Of a stretch of 64,000 bases of DNA, positions 17,052-25,137 are shown piece by piece (position 1 is the first letter of the stretch; each line of letters begins with the position of its first letter). The notes under the pieces are model-generated. The model did not search any database. It saw nothing but the letters and a program-made list of their open reading frames with translations, and was not told the origin of the DNA. The position numbers and the translations under genes were made by a program. The stretch is from Rufibacter glacialis. Its GTDB lineage: Bacteria > Bacteroidota > Bacteroidia > Cytophagales > Hymenobacteraceae. The stretch is taken from assembly GCF_008271745.1 (NCBI RefSeq), contig NZ_VKKZ01000001.1:62001-126000 (forward strand), written 5' to 3'.

Positions 17052-17453
17052 ATGAAAAATCTAAAGAGATTGATGGCGATGACCATGGTGCTGTTGGGGA
17101 TGCTGGTGGGCACCGGACCGGTAGCGGCTCAATCTGACGTGATGGGCGGCATTCAGGCGGCTATCAAATCTGGCTCTTCCCGTGACCTGGCCCGCTACTT
17201 CAATTCCAAGGTAGACGTGAACATTGGCGGCGACAACGGCAACTACAGCCAGAGCCAGGCAGAGATGGTGGTACGTGATTTCTTCAGCAAGAATACCCCT
17301 ATGGGCTTCAGCTTTGACCACCAGGGCGGGTCTGAAGACGGCCAGCGCTACGCCATTGGCAAGTACAACCACAAAGGGGGCCGTTACAACGTGGTGGTGA
17401 AGGTGAAGAAATACGGCGACTCCTATAAGATTGACACCATAGAGTTTAAGTAG
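17052..17453 (+). CDS. DUF4783 family periplasmic protein
   Basis: 133 aa. The N-terminal signal MKNLKRLMAMTMVLLGML ends near VAAQS. The mature part (GIQAAIKSGSSRDLARYFNS, QAEMVVRDFFSKNTPMGFSF, HKGGRYNVVVKVKKYGDSYK) is the small alpha-beta fold of DUF4783, related in shape to NTF2-like domains. Function is unknown. It precedes nadC in the same direction, with a strong terminator between them, so the two are probably transcribed separately. A sigma-54-like promoter lies upstream. The family is essentially confined to Bacteroidota and is commonly found next to nadC. Confidence 0.85.
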   Translation: MKNLKRLMAMTMVLLGMLVGTGPVAAQSDVMGGIQAAIKSGSSRDLARYFNSKVDVNIGGDNGNYSQSQAEMVVRDFFSKNTPMGFSFDHQGGSEDGQRYAIGKYNHKGGRYNVVVKVKKYGDSYKIDTIEFK

Positions 17454-17535
17454 AAAAACAGTTTCAGGCAGGTCTTTCCCGCCAGGCTTTCTACTATAAA
17501 GTAAATATAATTGCCCTCTCAGGGGCATTCCGCAG

Positions 17536-17566
17536 AAAAGGCACCGATTGTTCGGTGCCTTTTTTT
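17536..17566 (+). terminator. Terminator after DUF4783 gene, overlapping nadC promoter
   Basis: AAAAGGCACCGA pairs with TCGGTGCCTTTT around a short loop and runs into seven T. The T-tract continues directly into TATTTTTG (17566-17573), a TAnnTTTG -7 box for nadC, so terminator and promoter overlap. Confidence 0.85.
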
Positions 17567-17573
17567 ATTTTTG
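17566..17573 (+). promoter_or_regulatory. -7 box TATTTTTG of nadC
   Basis: Fits TAnnTTTG exactly and ends 4 bp before the proposed GTG start at 17578. It implies a leaderless or nearly leaderless nadC message, or a start slightly further in. Confidence 0.45.
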
Positions 17574-17577
17574 CATC

Positions 17578-18435
17578 GTGAAAGCATCCTATCTTACCCA
17601 AGAAGGCATCAGGGCCTTTATCCGGCAGGCCCTGCAGGAAGACGTAGCCGAGGGCGACCACTCGTCGTTGGCTTCCATTCCGGAGAGCGCCACGAACCAG
17701 GCTAAGCTCCTGGTGAAGGACCGCGGTGTGTTGGCGGGGGTGGAACTGGCCTGGAAAATCTTCCATGAAGTAGACCCCACGCTCCGTTTAGAGGTGATTT
17801 TACAAGACGGGGCCCAAATCAGCCACGGGGACATTGCCTTCACCGTGCATGGCAAAGCCCAGTCTATCTTAACGGCGGAGCGGCTGGTGTTGAACTGCAT
17901 GCAGCGCATGAGCGGCATTGCCACCTACACCCAAAGCCTGGCCAAACTCATTGAAGGCACCGGTGCCAAGTTGCTGGACACCCGCAAGACCACGCCTAAC
18001 TTCAGGATGATGGAGAAATGGGCGGTTCTCATTGGCGGCGGCACCAACCACCGGTTTGGCCTCTATGACATGATCATGCTCAAAGACAACCACGTAGACT
18101 ATGCAGGGGGCATCAGGCAAGCCATTGACGCCACCCACCGCTACCTGGAGAAACTGGGCAAACCGCTCAAGATAGAGTTAGAGACCCGCAACCTGGACGA
18201 GGTACGCCAAGCCCTGGAAACCGGTGGCATTGACCGCATCATGTTAGACAACTTTGAGATACCTTTGCTGCGCGAAGCCGTGGAACTGATTGCCGGCCGC
18301 TATGAGACCGAGGCTTCAGGCGGCATCACCGAGAAAACCATCAGAGCCGTGGCCGAGACGGGAGTGAATTTCATCTCAGTAGGAGCCTTGACGCATTCTA
18401 ACCGCAGCCTGGATCTGAGTTTGAAAGCGTTTTAA
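17578..18435 (+). CDS. nadC: Nicotinate-nucleotide pyrophosphorylase (carboxylating)
   Basis: 285 aa from the GTG at 17578. It condenses quinolinate with PRPP to nicotinate mononucleotide in de novo NAD synthesis. I prefer GTG (VKASYLTQEG) because the longer open frame to 17548 runs through the upstream terminator and family members start at this point. Landmarks: EDVAEGDHSSLASIP, RLVLNCMQRMSGIATYT, LDTRKTTPNFRMMEKWAV, GGGTNHRFGLYDMIMLKDNH, LETRNLDEV, IDRIMLDNFE and EASGGITEKTI, including the Arg, Lys and His that bind the two phosphates and the carboxylate. nadA and nadB are not in the window. Confidence 0.96.
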   Translation: MKASYLTQEGIRAFIRQALQEDVAEGDHSSLASIPESATNQAKLLVKDRGVLAGVELAWKIFHEVDPTLRLEVILQDGAQISHGDIAFTVHGKAQSILTAERLVLNCMQRMSGIATYTQSLAKLIEGTGAKLLDTRKTTPNFRMMEKWAVLIGGGTNHRFGLYDMIMLKDNHVDYAGGIRQAIDATHRYLEKLGKPLKIELETRNLDEVRQALETGGIDRIMLDNFEIPLLREAVELIAGRYETEASGGITEKTIRAVAETGVNFISVGALTHSNRSLDLSLKAF

Positions 18436-18440
18436 TAGAA

Positions 18441-18590
18441 GCAAGATTCAAGACGCAAGATTCAAGACGCAAGATTCAAGACGCAAGATTCAAGACACAA
18501 GACAAAAAGTAAAACAAAGAGGAGGGCTGGAGAAGTAAGGAGAGGTGGTAGAAAAGAAGTCTTACATCTTATGTCCTGCGTCTTATGTCC
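18441..18590. repeat. 14-bp tandem repeat with inverted counterpart
   Basis: Four perfect head-to-tail copies of GCAAGATTCAAGAC at 18441-18496, then a degenerate ACAAGAC. At 18559-18590 an inverted version occurs (GTCTTACATCTTATGTCCTG, then CGTCTTATGTCC). The two blocks can fold on each other. Related AAGAC-rich arrays lie at 50141-50220 and 52131-52162. Confidence 0.75.
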
Positions 18591-18606
18591 ATTTACAAAG
18601 TAGATT

Positions 18607-19206
18607 ATGCAACAACCAAATCAACGCGGTGGCCAACGGGTACAGCAACAGCAGCCTTTCAACCCCCTGGCTATCCGCACGAAGAAGAACCAGTTAGATA
18701 AGAACGATTACGCCAAGATGGCGCTGGTGCAGGTCTGGAAGAAAGAATGGTGGCGGGCGCTTATTCCGCTGGTGCTGTTTTCCTTGCCGGCTGCCTTCGC
18801 TTTCTCCTGGTGGTGGGTGGCCGGTGCCGTGATCATGACGGTGCTGTACGTACTGGTGCGTTCTGCGCAGGTCATGGGCGTGACCCAGATGGAGCAGAGC
18901 AACGTGCTGTTTGAGCGCGTCATGTTTGAGATTGACCAGCGCCAGATCCTCATGAAACGCAATGACCGCGAAGGCATGACCCTGCAGTGGGACATGATTG
19001 AGCGCGTGACCCAAACCAAAGACGCCTACCAGATGTACCTGAAAGGCCCCGCCGCAGACCAGTTGCCCAAAGGCTGGAAAGGCTGGTTGGCCAAGAACTT
19101 CAACGTGCCGGTGTTCCTGCACCTGCCGTTCAAGATTTTCAACAGCCCCAATGACATCAAGCTCATGGAGTCGCTGTTGCGCAGAAAAAACTTTATTCCC
19201 GCGTAA
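18607..19206 (+). CDS. Membrane protein, YcxB-like
   Basis: 199 aa. A Gln-rich hydrophilic start (MQQPNQRGGQRVQQQQPFNP) leads to two adjacent membrane segments around residues 50-68 and 70-88 (ALIPLVLFSLPAAFAFSWWW, VAGAVIMTVLYVLV). The C-terminal half (VMFEIDQRQILMKRNDREG, LQWDMIERVTQTKDAYQMYL, VFLHLPFKIF) looks like the PH-like domain of YcxB-type proteins. The role is unknown. It follows nadC after a repeat-filled 170-bp spacer and precedes two small lipoprotein genes. Confidence 0.65.
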   Translation: MQQPNQRGGQRVQQQQPFNPLAIRTKKNQLDKNDYAKMALVQVWKKEWWRALIPLVLFSLPAAFAFSWWWVAGAVIMTVLYVLVRSAQVMGVTQMEQSNVLFERVMFEIDQRQILMKRNDREGMTLQWDMIERVTQTKDAYQMYLKGPAADQLPKGWKGWLAKNFNVPVFLHLPFKIFNSPNDIKLMESLLRRKNFIPA

Positions 19207-19247
19207 GCGTCTAAACCCAGAAACCCGTTTACGATCTAAATTTCCTG

Positions 19248-19565
19248 ATGATGATAAAAAACACCCTGTCCGTTTTCGCCCTGGCCGGTGCGCTTATGTT
19301 GGCCTCTTGCAGCAGTGAACCTTCTGATCTGCGTCCAGAGACAAAGGTTTCCGCTGACAGTGTTCCTCCCGGAATGCGCAACAACACCTCTAACATTGAC
19401 AATGGCAGAAGCGAAGCGGAAGTGACCCGCCCTGACGTGAACATCAACCATGATGAGCACGAGAATCAGACCAAGCCCGGTGCAGAGAAAGGTACCCGCC
19501 CTGAACAGAAAAGCGTGAACAAAGAAGCGGTAGAAAATAACGCAGCCGGAAAAGTCCAACAATAA
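19248..19565 (+). CDS. Small hypothetical lipoprotein
   Basis: 105 aa with a signal and clear lipobox LMLASC (Cys about residue 21). The mature part is hydrophilic and low-complexity, rich in Glu, Asn and Lys (NNTSNIDNGRSEAEVTRPDV, NHDEHENQTKPGAEKG) and probably disordered. No family is recognised. It is followed 14 bp later by a large palindrome that probably ends transcription. Confidence 0.6.
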   Translation: MMIKNTLSVFALAGALMLASCSSEPSDLRPETKVSADSVPPGMRNNTSNIDNGRSEAEVTRPDVNINHDEHENQTKPGAEKGTRPEQKSVNKEAVENNAAGKVQQ

Positions 19566-19578
19566 TCACTTATACCGG

Positions 19579-19626
19579 AAGCCCGTTCCTGGCCTGTTTT
19601 TCTTAAAACACCCCAGGAACGGGCTT
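19579..19626. repeat. Core-palindrome family member, 48 bp, probable terminator
   Basis: AAGCCCGTTCCTGG at 19579-19592 pairs perfectly with CCAGGAACGGGCTT at 19613-19626; the centre is CCTGTTTTTCTTAAAACACC. It begins 14 bp after a stop codon. Confidence 0.8.
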
Positions 19627-19646
19627 CGGCGTACCTTCTATTTTCC

Positions 19647-19934
19647 ATGAGACAGATTTTTATGACCGGGGCCATGGCCCTGGCCTCTATGGCTTTCATT
19701 TCTTCCTGCAACAGCTCCCCGTCTGCAGAGCAACCTGCCACCAACGCACATGCCACCCAGCACGGCACGGCCGCAGACAGCACGGCTACCCAGGCGGGAC
19801 AAATGGCCTACATATGCCCCATGCAATGCGAAGGCAGTGCCAGCATGGAGCCTGGCAAATGCCCGGTTTGCAAGATGGACCTGGAGAAGAACCCTGCCTT
19901 CCAGGCTTCCGCAGACAGCACCGCCACGCGGTAG
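19647..19934 (+). CDS. Lipoprotein with heavy-metal-binding (YICPMxC) domain
   Basis: 95 aa. The signal ends in the lipobox FISSC (Cys about residue 21). After a Thr/Ala-rich linker with several His, the C-terminal part reads MAYICPMQC and PGKCPVCKMDLEKN, the CPM...CPxCxM pattern of the heavy-metal-binding domain found at the N-terminus of copper and mercury P-type ATPases and in CusB-like proteins. It probably binds a soft metal in the periplasm through Cys and Met residues. The usual CPMHP is CPMQC here. The methyltransferase and the ZIP metal transporter genes follow in the same direction. Confidence 0.8.
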   Translation: MRQIFMTGAMALASMAFISSCNSSPSAEQPATNAHATQHGTAADSTATQAGQMAYICPMQCEGSASMEPGKCPVCKMDLEKNPAFQASADSTATR

Positions 19935-19998
19935 GGCAAGGCTCCCGGGCCAGTGAAGGCGCTCAGGGAGCGGCCTTCTTACTTTTTACCCCACCCGC

Positions 19999-20742
19999 AT
20001 GATTAACCCTTCAGATTGGTTTTATACCTGGTTTGATTCGCCGTACTACCACCTGCTGTACAAAAACCGTGATGCCCAGGAGGCCCAGCGGTTCATTGAC
20101 AACCTGCTGGTACGCCTTCGGCCCAAACCTGCCTGCCAACTCATGGACCTGGCCTGCGGCAAAGGGCGGCACGCGATCTACCTGAACCAGAAAGGCTACG
20201 CCGTGACCGGGCTTGACCTCTCAGAGCAAAGCATTGCCTACGCGCGCCAGTTTGAGAATGAGCGGCTGCATTTCTTTGTGCATGACATGCGCGAGGTGTT
20301 CAAGCCAGAGGCGTTTGACTTCGTTTTCAACCTGTTCACCAGCTTTGGCTATTTTGAGGCCGATTACGAGAATGTGATCGCGTTGCGGGCCACTTCGGCC
20401 TCCCTGAAGCCGGGCGGCAAGCTGGTCATTGACTTCATGAACACCCAGCGGGTCATTAACCGGTTGGTAGCCAAGGAAACCAAGGAAGTGGAAGGCATCA
20501 CGTTCCACATCACCAGAAAAGTAGAGGCCGGCTTTATTCTCAAGACCATCCGGTTTGAAGACAAAGGCCAGTCCTATGAATTTATAGAAAGAGTACGGGC
20601 GCTCCACTATGACGAGTTTCTGGAGTACTTCCAGATGGCGCAGCTCCGGCTGGCCAACGTGTACGGTGATTACAGCCTGGGGCCGTATGACCCTGTGAAG
20701 AGCGAACGTATGATTTTCATCCTGAAGAAATACTCTGCATGA
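19999..20742 (+). CDS. Class I SAM-dependent methyltransferase
   Basis: 247 aa. The Rossmann motif I is MDLACGKGRHAIYLNQKGYA with the acidic motif II in VTGLDLSEQSI; post-motif segments are FDFVFNLFTSFGYFE and LKPGGKLVIDFMN. The N-terminal DWFYTWFDSPYYHLLYKNRD and the C-terminal FEDKGQSYEFIERVRAL are typical of a broad Bacteroidota methyltransferase family of unknown substrate. Its stop overlaps the start of the ZIP transporter gene (ATGA at 20739-20742), so the two are translationally coupled. Confidence 0.85.
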   Translation: MINPSDWFYTWFDSPYYHLLYKNRDAQEAQRFIDNLLVRLRPKPACQLMDLACGKGRHAIYLNQKGYAVTGLDLSEQSIAYARQFENERLHFFVHDMREVFKPEAFDFVFNLFTSFGYFEADYENVIALRATSASLKPGGKLVIDFMNTQRVINRLVAKETKEVEGITFHITRKVEAGFILKTIRFEDKGQSYEFIERVRALHYDEFLEYFQMAQLRLANVYGDYSLGPYDPVKSERMIFILKKYSA

Positions 20743-21527
20743 TAGTAGCAGTTTGCGTTCTATTTTTCACCGTGCTGGGCGCTGGCTGGCTTGTGCGCTT
20801 TCTGCCGCAGGACAACCAACGGTGGCTCAAGCTGCTGCTGGCCTTCAGTGGGGCTTACCTGTTTGCGCTCACCATCCTGCACATACTGCCAGATGTGCTG
20901 CTCAGCACCCAAGACCCGCACCGCGTGGGGTTCTACATTCTGGCCGGGTTCTTCCTGCAACTGGTGCTGGAGGTTTTCTCGCACGGGGTGGAGCATGGGC
21001 ACATCCACGCGCACCCAGAGAAGCACGACGGGCACCATCATCATAAAGGAACAGTGCCGGTATTGCTGCTCACCTCGCTCATCATCCACTCTTTTCTGGA
21101 AGGAAGCGTGATGGTGCAGAGCCGTATGGCAGCCCAGCAGGTACATGAGCATCTGCACAGCCACCACCACGTAGGAGACAATTTCTACCACATCCTGGCG
21201 GGAATTGCCTTGCACCACATTCCGGCGGCCATTGCGCTCATGTCTGTGCTGGTCACGCAGCTGCACAGTTTCAAGAAGGCGCTGGGCTACCTGTTGCTGT
21301 TTGCCGCCGCCTCGCCGCTGGGGCTGCTGTTCAGCAATTACGTGGCCCTGGAAAAGCTGCTTACCGGTGAGGCCTACACCATTCTCTCTGGCTTAGTGGT
21401 GGGTAACTTCCTGCACATCTCCACCACCATCCTGTTTGAGACCAGTCCAGAACACCGGTTCAACCGCGGCAAGCTGTTGGCCACGCTGGCCGGGGCTCTC
21501 ATCGCCATTGGGGCAGGCATGCTTTAG
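20739..21527 (+). CDS. ZIP family metal transporter
   Basis: 262 aa with about eight hydrophobic segments. It belongs to the ZIP family, which moves Zn2+ and related divalent metals into the cytoplasm. The cytoplasmic loop is strongly His-rich (HGVEHGHIHAHPEKHDGHHH, a further H, then KG) with a second cluster, HEHLHSHHH. Transmembrane helix IV has the ZIP signature as ALHHIPAAIAL. It overlaps the methyltransferase by 4 bp. It may work with the outer-membrane metal receptors proposed at 34.8-41.7 kb, but that is inference; there is no visible shared operator. Confidence 0.88.
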   Translation: MIVAVCVLFFTVLGAGWLVRFLPQDNQRWLKLLLAFSGAYLFALTILHILPDVLLSTQDPHRVGFYILAGFFLQLVLEVFSHGVEHGHIHAHPEKHDGHHHHKGTVPVLLLTSLIIHSFLEGSVMVQSRMAAQQVHEHLHSHHHVGDNFYHILAGIALHHIPAAIALMSVLVTQLHSFKKALGYLLLFAAASPLGLLFSNYVALEKLLTGEAYTILSGLVVGNFLHISTTILFETSPEHRFNRGKLLATLAGALIAIGAGML

Positions 21528-21554
21528 AAGCTTTCCTTTATTTGGGATACCAGA

Positions 21555-21606
21555 GGTCGCCCGCTTTGGGGCTGTTTTTAAGAAAACGGCCCCAAAGCGG
21601 GCGACC
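21555..21606. repeat. Core-palindrome family member, 52 bp, near-perfect
   Basis: An 18-bp perfect stem: GGTCGCCCGCTTTGGGGC against GCCCCAAAGCGGGCGACC, enclosing TGTTTTTAAGAAAACG. It starts 28 bp after the ZIP stop codon. The longest perfect arms in the family in this window. Confidence 0.85.
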
Positions 21607-21753
21607 GCTCTTTTAGGGTTGGTCAGGAACCCGTAACTTCCCCGGACCTTCCTTCAGAAAGAAGAGAATAGTTGCTGATTTACTGCGGAATACGTAGGCG
21701 GGCCCACCGGTTTTCCGTACAAGAATCTTCTACTCATATTTGATCATTTCGCA

Positions 21754-22431
21754 ATGAAAAGAACCATGCTTTTGCTCTCGGTGCTGGTACTGGTGGGCGC
21801 GGTGGGCTTCTGGCTGTACAAACGCTATGGCGAAGGGCCTGAATACTCGCTGTACCAGATAAAACAGGCCGTAGACAACCGGGACCTGGTGGCCCTGGAG
21901 AAATACGTAGACGTAGACCGCACCACCGCCAGCTTCCTGGACCAAGCCATGCAGGCCGGCATGGCTGAGCTTCCGCAGAAAGAGCAAGCCCTGGCCGCCA
22001 TGGCCCTGGGCATGGCCATGGCCTCTAAGAAAGGAGAGGTCTTGCAAAGCCTGCGGGGCGGGATTGAGGAATACGTGCAACACGGCAAACCCCCCTCCGG
22101 CCGCCCGGCCGCCGTGAGCGAAGAAGAATGGCAACAGTTACAGGCGGTGCTGCCGGTGCAGAAACTCCTGCAGGAGAACCCGCTCATCAACAGCCGCCTG
22201 GAAGGCATTACCTACGTGAACCGGCAAGACTCCCTAGCCGTAGTGGGCCTTGATTTGCGCGTGCCCTCGCACCCCAATCCGGTGATTGTGGAAGTGCAGA
22301 TGGTAGACCACGGCGACTATTGGCAGGTGATCGGCTTGCCCAATGCCGGGGCCGTGATGAAGCAACTGGGCCTGCTGGAGACCTTCAAGCAACTCCAGAA
22401 CCTTCCGCAGTTGCAGCAGCAACGCCCGTAA
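21754..22431 (+). CDS. DUF2939 domain protein
   Basis: 225 aa. A single N-terminal membrane segment (about residues 4-21) precedes GPEYSLYQIKQAVDNRDLVA and EKYVDVDRTTASFLDQ, the hallmark of DUF2939. The centre is Ala/Met-rich and helical, and the end (DHGDYWQVIGLPNAGAVMKQ) is another conserved patch. Function is unknown; it is probably anchored in the inner membrane with the domain in the periplasm. It stands 226 bp after the ZIP gene and 91 bp before purU. Confidence 0.75.
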   Translation: MKRTMLLLSVLVLVGAVGFWLYKRYGEGPEYSLYQIKQAVDNRDLVALEKYVDVDRTTASFLDQAMQAGMAELPQKEQALAAMALGMAMASKKGEVLQSLRGGIEEYVQHGKPPSGRPAAVSEEEWQQLQAVLPVQKLLQENPLINSRLEGITYVNRQDSLAVVGLDLRVPSHPNPVIVEVQMVDHGDYWQVIGLPNAGAVMKQLGLLETFKQLQNLPQLQQQRP

Positions 22432-22522
22432 ATCTTTACCTTTTCCATTCTTCCCTCTTGTTCCATTTCCAGGCCATTTCTGATAAAAAGGCCCTGAAAC
22501 GGCCGCCGCATACTTTCAACCC

Positions 22523-23353
22523 ATGGTTTACTTTTTACTTATTGATTGCCCAGACCGCAAAGGCCTCATCTTCACCATCACGCAGATTGTCTTCCGAAAC
22601 AACCTGAACATCACCAGCAACGACGAGTTCGTGGACCGTCAGCAGAACTACTTTTTCCTGCGGGCCGAATTAGCCGGGGAAGTGCACCCGGCCGCCTTGG
22701 TGCAGGAACTGAAAGCGGAATTGCCTCCTGAAGCCAACATACGGCTGGTGCCGGAGCGGAAGAAGAACATCGTGCTTCTGGTCACCAAAGAGCACCACTG
22801 CCTGGGCGACCTGCTGCTCCGGCACGAGTTCGGCGACCTGAACGCCAACATTCAGGCGGTGATAGGCAATTACAATGAGTTGGAGTCTCTGGTACAGAGG
22901 TTCGGGATCCCGTTCCACCACGTGCCGCATGCCCATAAAACCCGGGAGGAACATGACCAGGAAATGAGCGATGTCCTGGCTTCCTATGCCCCGGAATACG
23001 TGGTGCTGGCCAAATACATGCGGGTCCTGAGCCCGGGATTTGTGGCGCAGTTTCCCAACCGCATCATCAACATCCACCACTCGTTCCTGCCCGCGTTCAT
23101 TGGGGCCAACCCGTACCGGCAGGCCTACGAGCGCGGCGTGAAAATCATTGGGGCCACCGCCCATTTCGTGAACAGTGACTTAGACGAAGGCCCTATCATT
23201 GCGCAGAACGTGATTCAGGTGAACCACACCCAAGACGCCCGTGACATGGCCCAGTCTGGCCGGGATGTGGAGAAGATCGTGCTGGCCCAGGCCCTCAAGC
23301 TGGTCTTTGCCGAGCGGGTCTTCGTGAGCAACAACAAGACCATCATCTTTTAA
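22523..23353 (+). CDS. purU: Formyltetrahydrofolate deformylase
   Basis: 276 aa, typical length. It hydrolyses 10-formyl-THF to formate and THF, balancing one-carbon pools. An N-terminal ACT domain (FLLIDCPDRKGLIFTITQIV) is followed by the formyltransferase fold: KKNIVLLVTKEHHCLGDLLL, VIGNYNELESLVQRFGIPFH, LAKYMRVLSPGF and NIHHSFLPAFIGANPY with the catalytic His. The catalytic Asp is in NSDLDEGPIIAQNV. The Gly-Asn-Tyr-Asn stretch agrees with PurU rather than PurN. Start at ATG 22523. Confidence 0.95.
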   Translation: MVYFLLIDCPDRKGLIFTITQIVFRNNLNITSNDEFVDRQQNYFFLRAELAGEVHPAALVQELKAELPPEANIRLVPERKKNIVLLVTKEHHCLGDLLLRHEFGDLNANIQAVIGNYNELESLVQRFGIPFHHVPHAHKTREEHDQEMSDVLASYAPEYVVLAKYMRVLSPGFVAQFPNRIINIHHSFLPAFIGANPYRQAYERGVKIIGATAHFVNSDLDEGPIIAQNVIQVNHTQDARDMAQSGRDVEKIVLAQALKLVFAERVFVSNNKTIIF

Positions 23354-23423
23354 GGGGTGAGGCTGGTAGTGGGTAAGCGGACTTCCTTGCCAAAGCGGAA
23401 GCACTATCTATTGCCTCCTTCCC

Positions 23424-23525
23424 CCTTCTTTGGCCTCTTGGGAAGATCTTGGGGGCGAACGGCAAGGGCGGCTCAGAAGCGTCTTACGGGTTGCCTACCA
23501 AGATCCTTTCTAGGAGGCCAAAGGG
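23424..23525. repeat. Long imperfect inverted repeat in purU-dgt spacer
   Basis: Left arm 23424-23452 (CCTTCTTTGGCCTC, then AAGATCTTGG) and right arm 23498-23525 (CCAAGATCCTTTC, then GAGGCCAAAGGG) are complementary over about 28 bp with a few mismatches, with a 45-bp middle. It lies between the convergent genes purU and dgt. No open frame inside. Possibly a decayed mobile hairpin element. Confidence 0.6.
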
Positions 23526-23554
23526 CAAGACGCCAAGGAGGGTGTGCCTCACGG

Positions 23555-23590
23555 TCTATTTAGGTGCCGTTTTCTAAAAAAAGCCCAAAA
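23555..23590. repeat. Degenerate core-palindrome copy
   Basis: TTTAGGTGCCGTTTTCT followed by an A-run and GCCCAAAAGG. Order of elements fits the family but pairing is weak. Confidence 0.35.
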
Positions 23591-23650
23591 GGGCCATCCT
23601 TCTAGATCCGTGCAGGAAAAACAATTAGCAATCAGCAACCAACAATTAAC

Positions 23651-25018
23651 TTAGTACATCCGGGGCAGCTCAATTCCTTTGATCTTCCGGAACAGGCTGA
23701 TGGCGCTGCTGTCTGTCAGGCCGGAGATGAAGTCTGTGATGTTGAGGATCTTCTCGTAGGGGTGTTCTGAGAGTTGCCGCTGGGGGCCCAGGAACTGGTC
23801 GGGCACCAGGTCCAGGTACTTGCGGTGGCGGCCCGCCGAAGGCTCAAAAACGGCCTTCAGAAACGCTTCCAACAGTCCGCCCAAGACCTCAAAGCCGGCG
23901 GCTTCAATCTCCAGCACAGGCCGGTGGCGGTAAATGCGGTCAATGGAGATCTTCTTGATCTCGTCCAGCGCCGCTTTCTGCTGCACCAGATTAATCAAAG
24001 AGGTGTCAAAAGTGCCGTTCAGGATTTCCTCTTCGTGGTCCAGGAAGATGTCGGCGCACTCATACACCAGGTTGTTGATGATGCGAGCCCGCCACAGGGC
24101 TAGCTGTTCGCGCGGGTCATGGAAGGTGATGCTGGAAGGCTTGCCGGGCTTTTCATTAAGCAGCGGCCGCAACAACTCCCAGGCCTGCTCAAACGGAATC
24201 AACCCCAACCGGCACCCGTCTTCAAAGTCAATGATGCGGTAACAGATATCATCGGCGGCCTCTACCAGAAACGCCATGGGATGCCGGTGGTAAGCGTGTT
24301 CCCCTGCCGGGAGCATCCCCAACGACTCGGCAATCTTCTTGAAATGCGCCTGTTCCGCCTGGAAGAACCCGTACTTCTTCTCGCTCGCGCGTTTGGTGCC
24401 CTTCACCACCGCGTCTGAGGGGCGCGGGTATTTGGTGAACGTGGCCAGGGTACTGTAGGTGAGGCGCATGCCGCAGGAGCCATCGCTCTGGCCCGGGTGC
24501 GTGTGGGTCAGGATCCGGAAACCGGCGGCGTTGCCTTCAAAGTTATGCAGGTCTGCGATCTGGGCGGGCGTTAACCCCACCAGGAAATTGGCAGCCTCGG
24601 GGCTTCGGAAGAAAGAGGAGATGGCGTCTTCGCCGGAATGCCCAAAAGGCGGGTTCCCGATGTCATGCGTGAGACAGGCGGCCGCCACCATGTCACCGAA
24701 ATCAGATTCCAACATGCCGGCGTGGGTTTCCAGAATGCCCGGATGCCGCTCCAGCAGGGTCTTGCCCACCATACGGCCCAACGACCGGCCCACGCAGGAA
24801 GTCTCTAAGCTGTGGGTAAGGCGGTTGTGCACGAAATCACTTTCAGGCATGGGCATCACCTGCGTTTTGTTCTGCAATCGCCGGAAAGGGGTGGAAAACA
24901 CCAGCCGGTCATAGTCGCGCTGGAACTCGCCGCGCACCGACTCATCAGTGGCGTGTTCTATGGTTTGGGCATCAAAGCGTTTCTTGGAGATCAGGCGCTC
25001 CCATTTCATCTGTGGCAT
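23651..25018 (-). CDS. dgt: Deoxyguanosinetriphosphate triphosphohydrolase (dGTPase)
   Basis: 455 aa. It hydrolyses dGTP (or dNTPs) to the nucleoside and triphosphate. The HD-domain metal site is visible: FRRLQNKTQVMP, NRLTHSLETSCVGRSLGR and ACLTHDIGNPPFGHSGEDAI (the HD pair), with a further Asp in VEAADDICYRIIDFEDGCRL. Length and the C-terminal part (ILNITDFISGLTDSSAISLF) fit the bacterial dGTPase-like family. It is convergent with purU, with a 297-bp repeat-bearing spacer. dGTPases can limit phages, but nothing nearby suggests a defence role here. Confidence 0.93.
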   Translation of the reverse strand: MPQMKWERLISKKRFDAQTIEHATDESVRGEFQRDYDRLVFSTPFRRLQNKTQVMPMPESDFVHNRLTHSLETSCVGRSLGRMVGKTLLERHPGILETHAGMLESDFGDMVAAACLTHDIGNPPFGHSGEDAISSFFRSPEAANFLVGLTPAQIADLHNFEGNAAGFRILTHTHPGQSDGSCGMRLTYSTLATFTKYPRPSDAVVKGTKRASEKKYGFFQAEQAHFKKIAESLGMLPAGEHAYHRHPMAFLVEAADDICYRIIDFEDGCRLGLIPFEQAWELLRPLLNEKPGKPSSITFHDPREQLALWRARIINNLVYECADIFLDHEEEILNGTFDTSLINLVQQKAALDEIKKISIDRIYRHRPVLEIEAAGFEVLGGLLEAFLKAVFEPSAGRHRKYLDLVPDQFLGPQRQLSEHPYEKILNITDFISGLTDSSAISLFRKIKGIELPRMY

Positions 25019-25137
25019 GGCAAAACTCTAAACGCCTAAACTACAGCGGCCCCGCGTTCAAAGCAAACCAAAACCCCAGGAACAGAGACCCGAATAGCGC
25101 TTCTTTCTGAAAAATGACCGGTAAACGGCGCCGTGGC

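Noticed and set aside
18441-18590. Possible CRISPR array
   Set aside because: Repeats are 14 bp and directly adjacent with no spacers; no cas genes nearby.
23651-25018. dGTPase as an anti-phage dNTP-depletion system
   Set aside because: Neighbours are housekeeping genes and the protein looks like the ordinary Bacteroidota dGTPase.
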